A stretch of DNA of 64,000 nt from positions 1,147,697 through 1,211,696 of the forward strand of contig VWZP01009169.1 of the NCBI GenBank assembly GCA_013396995.1, read 5' to 3'. Each line of letters opens with the position of its first letter. The stretch's first letter is position 1. Shown here piece by piece: positions 14,101-24,500 of this stretch. Source of the stretch: Dicaeum eximium (taxonomy: Eukaryota > Chordata > Aves > Passeriformes > Dicaeidae). The notes under the pieces were generated by a model that searched no databases, was not told the DNA's origin, and was given only the letters and a program-made list of their open reading frames with translations. Made by a program: the position numbers and the translations under genes.

Positions 14101-14450
14101 ATCTGAAAAGCCACGTCCTGGGGGGGTGGTCAGATGATGGATGTGATTACAGTTTGTCGCCCGCCGCCCCTCTCCCCAAATGGCTCTGCTGGACTTTGGA
14201 ACAATTCCCACGGGCAAAGTGAATTTTGACCCGAACATGTATCCATCGGCATGACAGAAAGCGGGGCGAGAAGGCAGGGCAGGGAGCTGGACTCCAAACG
14301 CGCGAGCCGCGGAGCTACGGCTCTGGCGTACGGAACCGCCGGGCTACGGCCTCCGCGGCCAGCTTGGAGGGCGGGGAGGAGGCCGGGCCATCGCCGAGGA
14401 GGTGGGACTTGCCGGAGCGTCTCTCCCCGTGGCCGCTGCGATCAGTTGCA
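14101..14450 (+). promoter_or_regulatory. VEGFA: VEGFA proximal promoter, GC-rich and TATA-less
   Basis: GC content climbs sharply from about 14230. GC-box and G-run sequences are visible at about 14367-14388 (ggagggcggggaggaggccg) and again at 14464-14483 (cggcgggcggtggggcgggc). These parallel the Sp1/AP-2 and G-rich tract of the mammalian promoter. I see no TATA box at a sensible distance. The exact start site cannot be read from sequence, so the promoter boundaries are approximate. Confidence 0.65.
14112..14116 (-). promoter_or_regulatory. Candidate hypoxia-response core (RCGTG)
   Basis: CACGT on the + strand gives ACGTG on the - strand, about 340 bp upstream of the inferred start site. 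The consensus is short, and I cannot align this with the known mammalian HRE about 1 kb upstream. It is a candidate only. Confidence 0.25.
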
Positions 14451-15000
14451 GAGTGCTGACGAGCGGCGGGCGGTGGGGCGGGCGCTGCGCGGAGCCGCCG
14501 CTGGAGTGCGCGGAGCGGGGCTGCCGCCGCGCCGGGGGCGAGGAGCGCACGCCGCGCCGGCGGGGGACAGCGCGCCACGGGAGCGGCCCTCCCCGGGCAC
14601 CGGGACCTGCTGTTAGCTGGCCGCCTTGCTTTATCCTCTCGTTTAATTTATTTTTTCCCCACCTATACTTTGATCCGCTGGGATTTTTTTTTTCCTCCCT
14701 TTCCTACAGAGCCTTCCCACGCCCCAGTTCCCTCCCTCTCTATCCAGCTTGGATTTTTTTTTTCCCATATATTACTATTCTGATTTTTTTTTTAAAGCGG
14801 TGGACAGAGAGAGGGAGAGACAGTAACGGAGAGAGCAGGAGGAAAACGCTCTGTTCGTCCTTTCCGCCACCACCACCCCGATTTGCGGAGAGGGGTCGGG
14901 CCGAGCGGCGGCGGAATCAGCCCCTTTCCCTCGGGAAGGCGACCCCAGCTCGGGGAGCCGCCGGAGGCATCCGCCGCGAAGAGGGGGCGCAGGAAAAGAG

Positions 15001-15009
15001 ATGCATTGA
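15001..15009 (+). CDS. Second minimal uORF (Met-His-stop)
   Basis: ATG CAT TGA, the only other ATG I find in the inferred leader between about 14450 and 15436. It overlaps a conserved block where human, as I recall it, reads cactga rather than gcattga and has no ATG, so it may be lineage specific. The upstream context is agagATGc, with A at -3 and C at +4. Whether it is used is unknown. Confidence 0.4.
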   Translation: MH

Positions 15010-15233
15010 AAGTTTCCGCGCAAACTTTGCCGTGAGTGCGCCAAACCGAGCGAGCGGGGCGCGGGTGCCTGCCTGCCCCGACGCGGGGAGAGCGCCGCGG
15101 ACGGGCGCCGCTGTGGAGCTCGGACTGCCCGGCGGCGGGGGCCGGGCGGCGGCAGGGCGGCCGCGGAGCCTGCGCTCGGCCCGGAGGAGCGCCCACGGAA
15201 AGCAGCAGCGAGGGCCGGCGGAGAGCCGGGCTT

Positions 15234-15245
15234 ATGGAGGGGTGA
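15234..15245 (+). CDS. Conserved minimal uORF (Met-Glu-Gly-stop) in the VEGFA leader
   Basis: ATG GAG GGG TGA, starting 203 nt before the main ATG and out of frame with it. From memory, human VEGFA has ATG GAC GGG TGA after the same gccgggct context, and that uORF has been reported to influence isoform-specific translation. Here the -3 base is C and the +4 base is G. Position, length and stop are conserved and the second residue is conservative (Glu for Asp). Translation itself is not shown. Confidence 0.7.
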   Translation: MEG

Positions 15246-15436
15246 AACCGGAGACCCCGAAGAGGAACCCCCTTTCCTCCGCAACCCTTCGCAGCGCCCG
15301 GCCGGCGGCACCCCAGGAGGCGGCGGCGGGCACGGAGGAGGCGCGGGCGAGAGCGCGGCGGGGCGGCGGCGGCAGCGGGGCGGCGGCGGCGAGGCGGAGC
15401 ACGGCGGGCCCCGCTTCGCGGCGTGCGCCGGCAACC

Positions 15437-15502
15437 ATGAACTTTCTGCTCACTTGGATCCGCTGGGGGCTGGCGGCGCTGCTCTATCTGCAGAGCGCGG
15501 AG
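15437..15502 (+). CDS. VEGFA: VEGFA coding exon 1: signal peptide
   Basis: Encodes residues 1-22, beginning MNFLLTWIRWGLAALLYLQS, the hydrophobic core of the secretion signal. The ATG at 15437 has A at -3 (gcaaccATGa), a good initiation context, and matches the conserved VEGFA start. The donor is gcggag|gtaagc at 15502/15503. The reading frame is also open far upstream of this ATG, but no other in-frame ATG exists there. Signal cleavage is inferred four residues into exon 2, after Ala26, leaving APALGDGE as the mature N-terminus. Confidence 0.98.
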
Positions 15503-18500
15503 GTAAGCGGCGGGACGGAGGCTTTTGTGCCCCGCGTAGCGGAGGGGGAGGGAAGGCAGACGGCCGAAAATACTTTAATTCCCTTTTTTTGTTTTCTCGC
15601 GCCCCTCCTTTGCCTCCCACCTGCTCGGTGCGGTGCGGACGCGCCGCTGGCGCCGGGTGCGGGTGTGTGCCCGCAGCACGGACACGTGTGCGTGCGGGCG
15701 GGCGGTGTTGCAGCGGGGGGACAGCGCTGCCCGGAGCTCCGCGGGGCCCCGGGGCAGCGGCAGCGCCGTGCGGAGTGCCCGCACACAGGAGCGCGCCCCG
15801 GCCGTGGGGTCCCGCCGGGGCGCTGCGGTCGGCGGGGCGCGGGGCAGGGAGGCAGCGCGCTGCCTTCTTGCATCAGCCTCGGGTCTCCTGACATTGCAAA
15901 AGGCTGCTTCGGCGATATTTGCCTTGGGTCCCAGCTCGGGTTCGTGCCGCCGAGTGGAGTTCAAAATGCCTAGCTGGAAAAACAAATAAGAGATCAAAGA
16001 GGACAAAATGGATCCAGAATTTCTTCCAGATTGGAAAAAAAATCAAAATCTAGATCTCCTGCACCGAGATTACAAAACCAAGGATTTTTCTCTTCCTCTT
16101 CAGTCACTTTTATCTCATTGTCATTTTTGAGGAATTAGAAACCAACTCTTCCTCCTTTCCTTTTTTTTTAAAGAAGAAAGAAGGGCAGCTTTCTTTGGAA
16201 ACCTGTCCTATAAATCTGTTTTCTAAAGAGTCAAGAGGGCTGTGTTGCCAAGAGATATTAAGGGGTTTAGACAGAGTGCCCACGTGAAAGTGGCTATTCG
16301 CGAGGCAGGCATGGATTACGTTTTAAAGGTTATAACAGGTTAGTTCTCTCCTGCCATTTCTGCTCAGCACTTGGAGAGAGCGCGGGCCAGATCATCTCCC
16401 ACAATCGCGAAAATAAACGTTGCTTGCAAACTAATCAGTTATTCACATTGTTTGTTCAGTACCGATGCTGGAAGGCAACTCCCCAATTAGGAGCCATTTC
16501 AGCTGTAACTGAAGTCATGCAAGCACTGCACGCTTTGTTTCTAGCCTGTTATATCTCTACTTTATCCAGTGACAGCCGCACACTAGGCTGTGCTCGGCTG
16601 TGCTGGATGGGAACTGAGGCGCACTCTCACTTGAGTGTGGCACAGAGCAGCTCCCTGCTGCCTTCCTGCCACATTTGGCTGGTGGGACAATTGTTTCTGC
16701 TCTCCAGGAGTTTTTCCACCGTCACCCAGAATAGGAGTTTCTTTGCCTCCCAGCTCCTCAGTAAAATAGTACAGTAGCATCTGTTCCCCACCTACAGTAT
16801 AGACAACTCTGTATTGGTGTCCAGTGATAACACCCTTTAACCCTCCCCTTGTTCCTTTTCCCCTCCCCTTCCTCTTCCCCAGAAGAGGAAACGGCAGATC
16901 AGGTAGAGTCAAGATCGATCTGTCCTCATGAAAGCCTCATGCTGCCTTTTCTCCTAGGCTGGAGGATGGTGCAGATGAGAAAACAGTGTATCGATGAAAA
17001 AAATGGTAGGGAAGAATTACAGGAGTTCGGGGGGAAATGTTGCAGGGACAGACACGAGAGATAGGTGGAGGTTCAGGTACCTGGGTGATGTGGGCTAGGA
17101 GTGCTCAGGCAGATCGATGGTGAGATCTGTCCTTCAGTTCTGTCCTTATTTGTCCGTTGGTTGTCCGGGCACCACGGTGATGGGAGCGTTACAAATGCCA
17201 GCAGATCTCACGTAGGCAGCTTGGTGATGACTCTGAGCATGGCAGAAGGCTTGACTCTTCACACGGCACTAGGGTTTGTGCATTGATGATAATATTTATC
17301 TGGCTGTCAGGCTGATCTAGCTAGCTAGCCAGGCACATTAGAGAGCATTAAATAAAAGCCCTGACAGAGTCTGAGTTGGGGAAACCGGGTCCAGAGTGTG
17401 TGTCAGGCAGCTTTCCTGGAAGTGAAGGAGAAGGGATGAAGGAATCACGGCGCTCCTCTGGTGAAGGTTCAGGGGGATGACTTCTTACTGAGGCAGTTGT
17501 TATGGTTGCTCCTGCAGCAAGACTTGGATGGTGGGAAATTGTTTCATGGTTGGATCTGGGTAGCACTGATGCCACAAGTGTCCTCCTCCACTGGTGGTGA
17601 CAGACTTTCCATGCAGGCGAGGGAAGGAAAGGCACTTTTGCAGTGCCACCCCCCCAGGTGATTGAGTGTGCTGAGCAGTGTGCGTAGTCCTCACACACCA
17701 TGGGATTGGAGAGGTTGCATGGTTGTCCCCTTCTGGTCCTCCCATTCCTAGAGAATGGGGGACAGGTGGTTATTCCCCCTCTACCTTCATCTGGGGGTCC
17801 TGCTGCCAGCCTGGTGACAGGTCACTCCTGATGATGGTCTGGGAGCTCTTCCCCTCCCGCCCAGAACAGCAGAGGGACCTGGATTACAGTTACCAGCTGT
17901 ATTGCCATAGGGGAGAGGCAGTGATCGGACACCGAGGGAGGGAGAACAAGCCTGTGACTAGACTGTTAATGATGGCACACCCACCAGGCTGCCTGCCTTT
18001 GCTGTGCCTCTGCACCACGCCACGATGGGGAGCCACCAGAATCTGCTTCCACAGTCCTTAGGCAGCTGGGACGCAGCAGGTCACCTTCCCCAGAGCCATT
18101 CCTGTGCTCTGAGGATGGGCTGGAAAGAGGAGCACTCCTCTGGGAACGGGAGAGGGACATCTGAGGGGCTCACTGATTCCTGAGCAACCTCAAATCCATT
18201 CTGTACTGTCAGAGGTGCCTTGGCTGTGCTGGCAGCTTGCAGGATTACTGACCTCTGTCTGCATGTACAATGGAGAAGGAGTGCAGAGAGTCCCATTCCC
18301 CCCCTCTCCTAAGCAGAAAACGCTGAGAATTTCTAGAGCCTAAGACGAAAAGTGCCTTAACTCCTGTCCCAGAGTCCCTCTCAAAGTGGATGGATTGTTT
18401 GTTCCAGTCCTAAACAGTTACAAAGCTCTTTTAATGAGCCTGCACAGATTAGGGGGAGGGGAGGGGAGAGAAAGAGTGCTGGTGGTGGTGAGGGGGGTGA

Positions 18501-21500
18501 TGGTTAGAGAGGAATGACTTGATTAACCTTTTCTCTCCCTCCAGAGAAAAGCTTGCTTTGGACAGTGACTGGGCAAGAAGGGAGACAGGGAAGGTACAGA
18601 CATGTGGATGGTGTGAAGTGGGTTTATTTGTTAGGGAAGGTTTCACCCCAGAGAGGGAGGGATGTGCATTTGCTACAACCTGCAAAGAGCACAGAAAGGA
18701 GCTTCCTCTATCAGCCCCATTCCTGGGCTCATTTATCCTACTCTCAAGGCTGGGCCAGGGGTTGCTTCCACACTACTGTGAAATGTTGAAAATCTATTGG
18801 AAGGAAATTGTGTTACAGAACTGTTGGGTAATGCCAAAAGCCAGCAGAGGAGAGCATGACCTTCAGGCTCCTACCGAAGGGCACAGTTGGCCTGCTTGTC
18901 CTGAGGAATGTTTTTGGTTCCCCATGTCTGATATGTAGTAGACTGTTTTGAAGTGAGGCACAAGGCCCTGCCTCACCTGCTGTTCTAGTGGATGTGCTTT
19001 GAGGGCACTAGGCACAGGTGAAAGACACTGCTGAAAGGGCAGAAAAGTTTCTTGGAATAGTGAGCAGAGAGCCTGTTACTGATAGTTCTGGGAAACCTTT
19101 CTAGTTTCTGCTGAGAGCTCCCCTGGGAAAGCTCAGAAGCTCTTTGCCCACTTTGCACCGATCTCGTTTCCCATCTTTGGGGTCAGATCACATCCCAGGT
19201 CCAGGTGAGCAGCAAAAGCGTGTGGCTTGCTTCTGCTTCTCATCACTTGTGCAGCCTGTGTGCTTGCATGTGAGGAGGCAGTGGGCTTGGCAGCTGGCTG
19301 GGTAGTTCTGCATAGAGAATGGGTAAAAATGACCCTCAAGGTGTCTCCCAGCTAATTTTGCTCAGTCTGTCATGGTCATTTTGTGTGTGAACCAGAAATC
19401 CCCCTGTGAAAAGTCTTGGGGGTGTTGTGACTTGAATGAACTGACTTGGCTCGTGATCCTCTTCCTGTGCCATAGCAGATTGAGGCTTTTTTGCCCTTGA
19501 TGTGGTTTCCTTTTTACCCGTAGATTGTCAGGCACTGAGTGACTTTGGAAGGCCGCTGCAGCCTCCGCTGCCTCCATTTTGTTTGTGCTGTTGCAGTGAC
19601 CTTCACACTTCAGGAATGGAACTGTTTCTAGGAACCTGCTTTTTGAAGTGTTGTCACAGCACTGGGACTGGGCACAAAGCCCCCCTCCTCCCCAGAGTTG
19701 AAATAGATCCACACATGGGGCAGCTCAGGTCTGGGCTGGTAAGTTATGCCCAGGTATAGAAAGACTTGGATTGAAATGAGAAACAAGTTCTGTCAGGGGG
19801 ACTTTACACAAAGGGAACTATGCCCAGACACAAAGGAATGTCTGGGAGAGGGGCTTCTAGCTGGCTGTCTTGCCCCTTCCTTTTAAAAGCTGACATTTTC
19901 AGCTGCTTGGATGGTGGTGCTGCCCTGTGCACAGGACTGCTTAGAAGACCATAGGTGGCAGATTCTTTTTGTGAGCTTGGGGTAGACTTGGCCTTAATTC
20001 AGTTCTGTCTTCAGCTGCAAGATCAGAGGGCCTTTTTCTAAGCCTAAACACAGCATATTGCTGACAAAGCAGTATTTTGTATAAATCCCCATCCTTCTTA
20101 TGGGCCTCTGCTGAAAGGCAGCAGGTTCTGGGGTGGATGGCATCACACAGGTGGCAACATACCTCGGAGAAGTGAAGAAAGCTTGGCTTTTTCCATTTTG
20201 GTTCAGAACAGAACAGCAGGGGGAAGCCTGACTTGGCTGGAAAGTTACGTCAGAGCTAAAGCCCTCACGAAGAGCAGGAAGAGTGGCGTTCTTGTTTCAC
20301 CTGGAATTAAAAAGACTTCCTTAGTAAAGTGGTCTAATATTTCTCCATACCATTTTGGGAGTGGGTTACCTGTCACCACTCCTGCCTGCATCGGTGCTTT
20401 GGAAATGTCCCTGGTCCCAAAAGGCAGCAGGAGTGACTGCAGAGCTTGCAGCCTTTTCGGTTTTGGGCCAGGGGAAGCTGTGGAGTGCACGAATGGGATC
20501 CACGCAGGGGCAGGGGACTGGCACCACTGGGTGAGGTCGCACTCCCTTCCATCAGAGAGGAAGAAAACGCGGGCGGTTCGGCGGCGTCCGTCGGCAAAGT
20601 GGTGCTGTCACAGTTAATCGCCCTGACACCCGGCCAGATGCCGACACCTCCGTGGCCACCACTGCTGGGTGACAGACATCTGTGACATGGAGAGGGGAGC
20701 GATGCCCTTCCGTGCCTGGCCGCCCTTCTCCCCGCTCTGCCCTGCCGGGCCAGATTCACCTTTACGGGGAGAAGCGCTCCTCGGGTTCACCCTCGTGTGG
20801 GCGGCAGCAGCAGCAGCAGCGGGTCACCCCGTTACTCTGCTCCGCCGGCCTCGCATTTGCTCCCGGTGTTTGCCCGCGGTCACTGACAGCGGCTCCAGGG
20901 GACGCGTTTCTCCCTTGGGGCCTCTCTCGGGCCCGCACACCGCCCTGCCAGCCCCGTCGCCCGGCCCGGGGCCGTCCCGCCCGTGCCGCTCTCGGTTCCC
21001 CGGGGGACGGGGGAACAAAAGGTCGCTCTGTGCCCGCCGGGGAGCGGCTCCGCCTCGGGGGCGCCCCCTCCCGCCGGGCTCCCTCAGCCCCCTGCCCGGC
21101 GGGGCGACGAGACCGGGCCCCTCGGGGCCTCTGCGCGGGACCCCCCGAGCGCCGGGACCGCGTCACGGTTCCGCGTTGTGACTGATTTTCTGTTGTCTTT
21201 GCAGTTGTCGAAGGCTGCGCCTGCCCTGGGGGATGGGGAGCGGAAACCCAATGAAGGTAAGCGCTGGGCGGCTTCCCGGCGGGCGGGGACGGCCGGGGGC
21301 TGGGGGTAGGATCCCCCGGGGCCGCCGGCGGCCGACACCGCCACCTCCCGGGGAGCGGGACCGGGGGCTGCCGGCGGNCCCCCGGCTTACCACAACTCCG
21401 AGGCAAACTGCGTGCGTGCGCTGGTGCACATACGCACGCTCATTTATATATATATATATATGTATGTATATATATAATCTACACACACACAGGCGCGCAC

Positions 21501-24500
21501 AAAGAGCTGAGTAGTGGCGAGCAGTTTGCTGGGGATTCGCCACAGTGCTGTAGGAAGGGATTTGCAAATTTTGCTGCCCGCCTCTTTCCCGGCGGCGCTG
21601 GTGATGCCCGGCTGGGTGGCCAGGGCTGATTCCCGAACAAAGGCTGGAGCAGCCCCCAGACAGTAGGTTTCTTAGGAAGAGAAGGAGAAAGGGGTAGCTC
21701 AGCATGATTTTCTGGGCTCATGCCTCCCAGGAGTCTCAGGTACCCCCGCAGTCAGGAGATTGCTAAGCACTGTAAAGAGCCAGGCTTGAAAAACACACCT
21801 TTTTATTCTTGTTTGGGCTAGCAGACTTTGCAAATTCAGGGAATGGTAGTATGATCTGATAGGTTCTACTGATTGGTTCCTGGTTGTCCAGCAGGGACAG
21901 GACCATTGCCTGGCGAGGAAACAAGGTGGTGTCTCTGCAGCTGCTGTGATCTTGTGTCTTTCCGGTTGCCTGAAGGCCAGGTTGTGACAGTGTCCCCTGC
22001 CTCGTTGGTTCATGCAAGTAAATGTAGACCAGAAGGGCAGTCAGCCCCTGGATTAGTCAGAGACGCCTCCTGGGAGCTCCCTGTCTAGTGGAGCCCTGTG
22101 CCTGTCAGGAGGTTGGCTTCTGTCCACAGTCCTCAGTTCAGCAGTGGGATAAAAGGGCTATGGACTTTGGAACCTTCAGGCTGAGGTGATCATCACCTGC
22201 TTTAAGACCATCCTGACCGTGTTTTCCCCTTACCTGCATAGCAGAGCAGAGCACTTGTTGCATGGCAGGGTCTGGCAGAGGTCTTGCAGGGTCCCCACGG
22301 GCTGTGACCTTCAGCGTTATTCCAGCTAGAGGTCAGCAGAGGGCTCCAGCAGTGTGGGCCCAGATTGGCTTTTTTTTTTTTTTTNNNNNNNNNNTTTTTG
22401 TAGCAATCAGTTTAAATTTCTGTAGCTTTATTGGTGTGACAGAGTCCATGTGTGTTGCCCGAGGTTTGTGGCAGGCTGTGCTGGGGTTAGGTGTCCATTT
22501 TGCGCTGGCAAAATTTCTGATTTACTGGTGGGCTGCCGCCTGTTGCGCTTGACCCTTGCTCCTGCTGAAGTCAACAGAAGAAGGTTCAGTGACTCCAGAG
22601 GGATCAAGATGGAGCCTGCTGTGAGGCTTATTTTGGTAACTAGTTCTCTGCTGTTGGTAGAAAAGAGCTAGTGTCCTCATCTGTGCCATTTGTTGTGTCC
22701 AACAAATCCCTCCTGGGGAGGGAAAGAATCAAACAAAATTAACTTCTGTCACAAGAAGGCTGATGGGATTGCAGGAGAAGCTGGTCTGGCAATATAAGTG
22801 GTGAGACTTTGGTGTTACTGTCCTGGTGCTATTTCAGGTTCTGAGATGTAGATACATCTGTGAAATAGAAGTCAGGACTCCTGGAATTACCTTCCTGGCT
22901 CTACTTCTGTCCTGTCGTTTGAACTTAGAGGTCCTCTCTCTATACATCAGTTTCTCCTCTGTGAAGGGATGATGGGCCTCTGTTACCCAAGGATGGCCCT
23001 GTAGTTCCTTCTACTGCAGCTCTTAGGGGCTTGGGCTGAAAGGTGGGTTTGTGTCTTTGGCCATTTTATGCTTTCTCTGAGATGTCAAGCTGTGACAGGT
23101 TTTTATTTGGGATGGACTTACTCTGTTTGGAGACTGTTATTTTAGCTTCAACCCCTACCCTTTTGAGCTCAAGAGAGGCTTCCACATGTTTTGTGGCACA
23201 GGAAGTTGTAGAGGAGTCAGACAAATACTCTTTGTTTCACGGGAAAAGATTTTCTGGTATAAATAAAGGAAACCACCAGCACTTGTGGCTGCACTTTTAT
23301 TTTCAAAATAACAGTGTGTCTGTATTGCTGCTAAGCCATTTATGGGGAGGGAGACAAAATGATCATAGACTTTCTCCTTTTCTAGTCCAGCATGTTCTCA
23401 CTCAGCTGCTCCAAATTTGAACTTAAACTCTGCCATGAAGAGTTAATGTGGGTCCTGTCTGCGTTTTAACCTTCCTTCCCCCTCCATTCACAACGAAGAA
23501 CCTCTGACTCAAATCTAGAGGTGTTTTGCAGGGTAGGAGTGTGAGTTAATTGTGGGATTAACTTCTGATGTGGGCTGAAGCCCAGATTGCAGGAAGGGAG
23601 CAGACCTCGTGGTGTTAGTCCTTCGGTGACCTTCCTGTGCATCCCCATGAAAGCGACCTTCTTCCATTTGTGACACAACCAATGGAAAGGAGGCACAGGC
23701 AGAATCAGCCCAGGAAAGTGTGGAATATAACTCCCAGCACATAGGAGTAAGTGTAGGTATGGTAGAAGGGGCAGGGCTTTGCTGTGAGGTTGACTGTACC
23801 TCAGTCATGTACTCCAGTTTAATTTGGGTGGTAATTGTGCAAATGAACTACAGAGCATTGTGCAGCCTCCATGTGAATGCTCTGTGTCCAGCAAAATAAG
23901 GCAAAGTGCCTTTTGTGACAGGATTTTCTGACTGGCAGCTAGGGAAAGATTCCCTGGTTCCTTTTCGGAGGCTGATTCAGACTTTGGAAAACCATCATGT
24001 GTCAAAGTAAAGGTAGAAACTCCCAAATTCTTCATGTGAAGGTGTAGTGGGTTTTAAGTCCTGTCAAATCTCTCAGATCTCAAGTACAGTTGTCAGGGTG
24101 CAGCTGTGAAAGTAAAGGCCCTGCAGAAGAAGTCGAATATGCTGTTCTTGGGCGGATCTGTGATCTGGATTCTCTGGTGTAATCCAAATGCCTGGGTAGT
24201 GCAAATATTTAGGAAAGCATGGCAGACGCCATTCAGTTTCACTTCACTTTTGTAGTCTGTTTCGATTTCTGCCTCCTTTATGCCCCAGACTGGCGTGGCG
24301 AGCAGCATTTGATCTGCACAGGTAACTGCTGCTTTCCCTCCCTCTCACTTTCCGTCCCTCCCCTTGACGTAGATCTGTAAGCATTTTTATCCTGAACTAT
24401 GCCTTGACTGCCAGAGTTCTCAGATCCTGTGTCTGCCATGGTGTGAATAATCAACAGCGCAGTTCAGCGACTATCTTTGTGCCCACAGAATTTCCCACAT

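Larger units (their letters stand above)
14450..15436 (+). other. VEGFA: VEGFA 5' untranslated leader (about 1 kb, start approximate)
   Basis: The 5' end is inferred from similarity to the long human leader and could be off by about 100 bases. Recognisable conserved blocks include gtttaatttattttttcccc at 14640-14659, cattgaaagtttccgcgcaa at 15003-15022, and gagccgggcttATGG before a tiny uORF at 15234. Three GATT9-10 tracts (about 14682, 14752 and 14779) put U-rich blocks in the mRNA, followed by a purine-rich run near 14800-14850 and then more than 80% GC. The VEGFA-frame is open throughout with no in-frame ATG before 15437. In-frame CTG codons lie at 14456, 14501, 14678, 15125 and 15170. Confidence 0.85.
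14240..15880. other. CpG island over VEGFA promoter, exon 1 and start of intron 1
   Basis: CpG dinucleotides and GC content are very dense from about 14240 to 15880, interrupted only by the T-rich block at 14630-14800. It covers the promoter, leader, first coding exon and about 380 bp of intron 1. Several long open frames on both strands here are by-products of low stop-codon density in GC-rich DNA. Confidence 0.85.

Noticed and set aside
14775..15434. 219-codon minus-strand open frame opposite the VEGFA leader
   Set aside because: Pro/Arg/Ala-rich product typical of CpG-island DNA with few stops. No recognisable domain.
14402..15973. 523-codon open frame read as a single protein gene
   Set aside because: It is the VEGFA leader, exon 1 and the start of intron 1 read through. 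The real coding part is 15437-15502, ended by a splice donor.
17204..17220. CACGTA in intron 1 as an HRE
   Set aside because: The TACGTG core on the minus strand is too short to call without flanking support. Not listed as a feature.
18450..18500. G-run stretch in intron 1 as a G-quadruplex control element
   Set aside because: G runs are present, but it is one of many purine-rich stretches with no positional reason to assign a function.
20669..21406. Overlapping 167-214 codon open frames around exon 2 in frames other than that of exon 2
   Set aside because: They result from low stop frequency in the exon 2 CpG island. Arg/Pro/Ala-rich with no domain.
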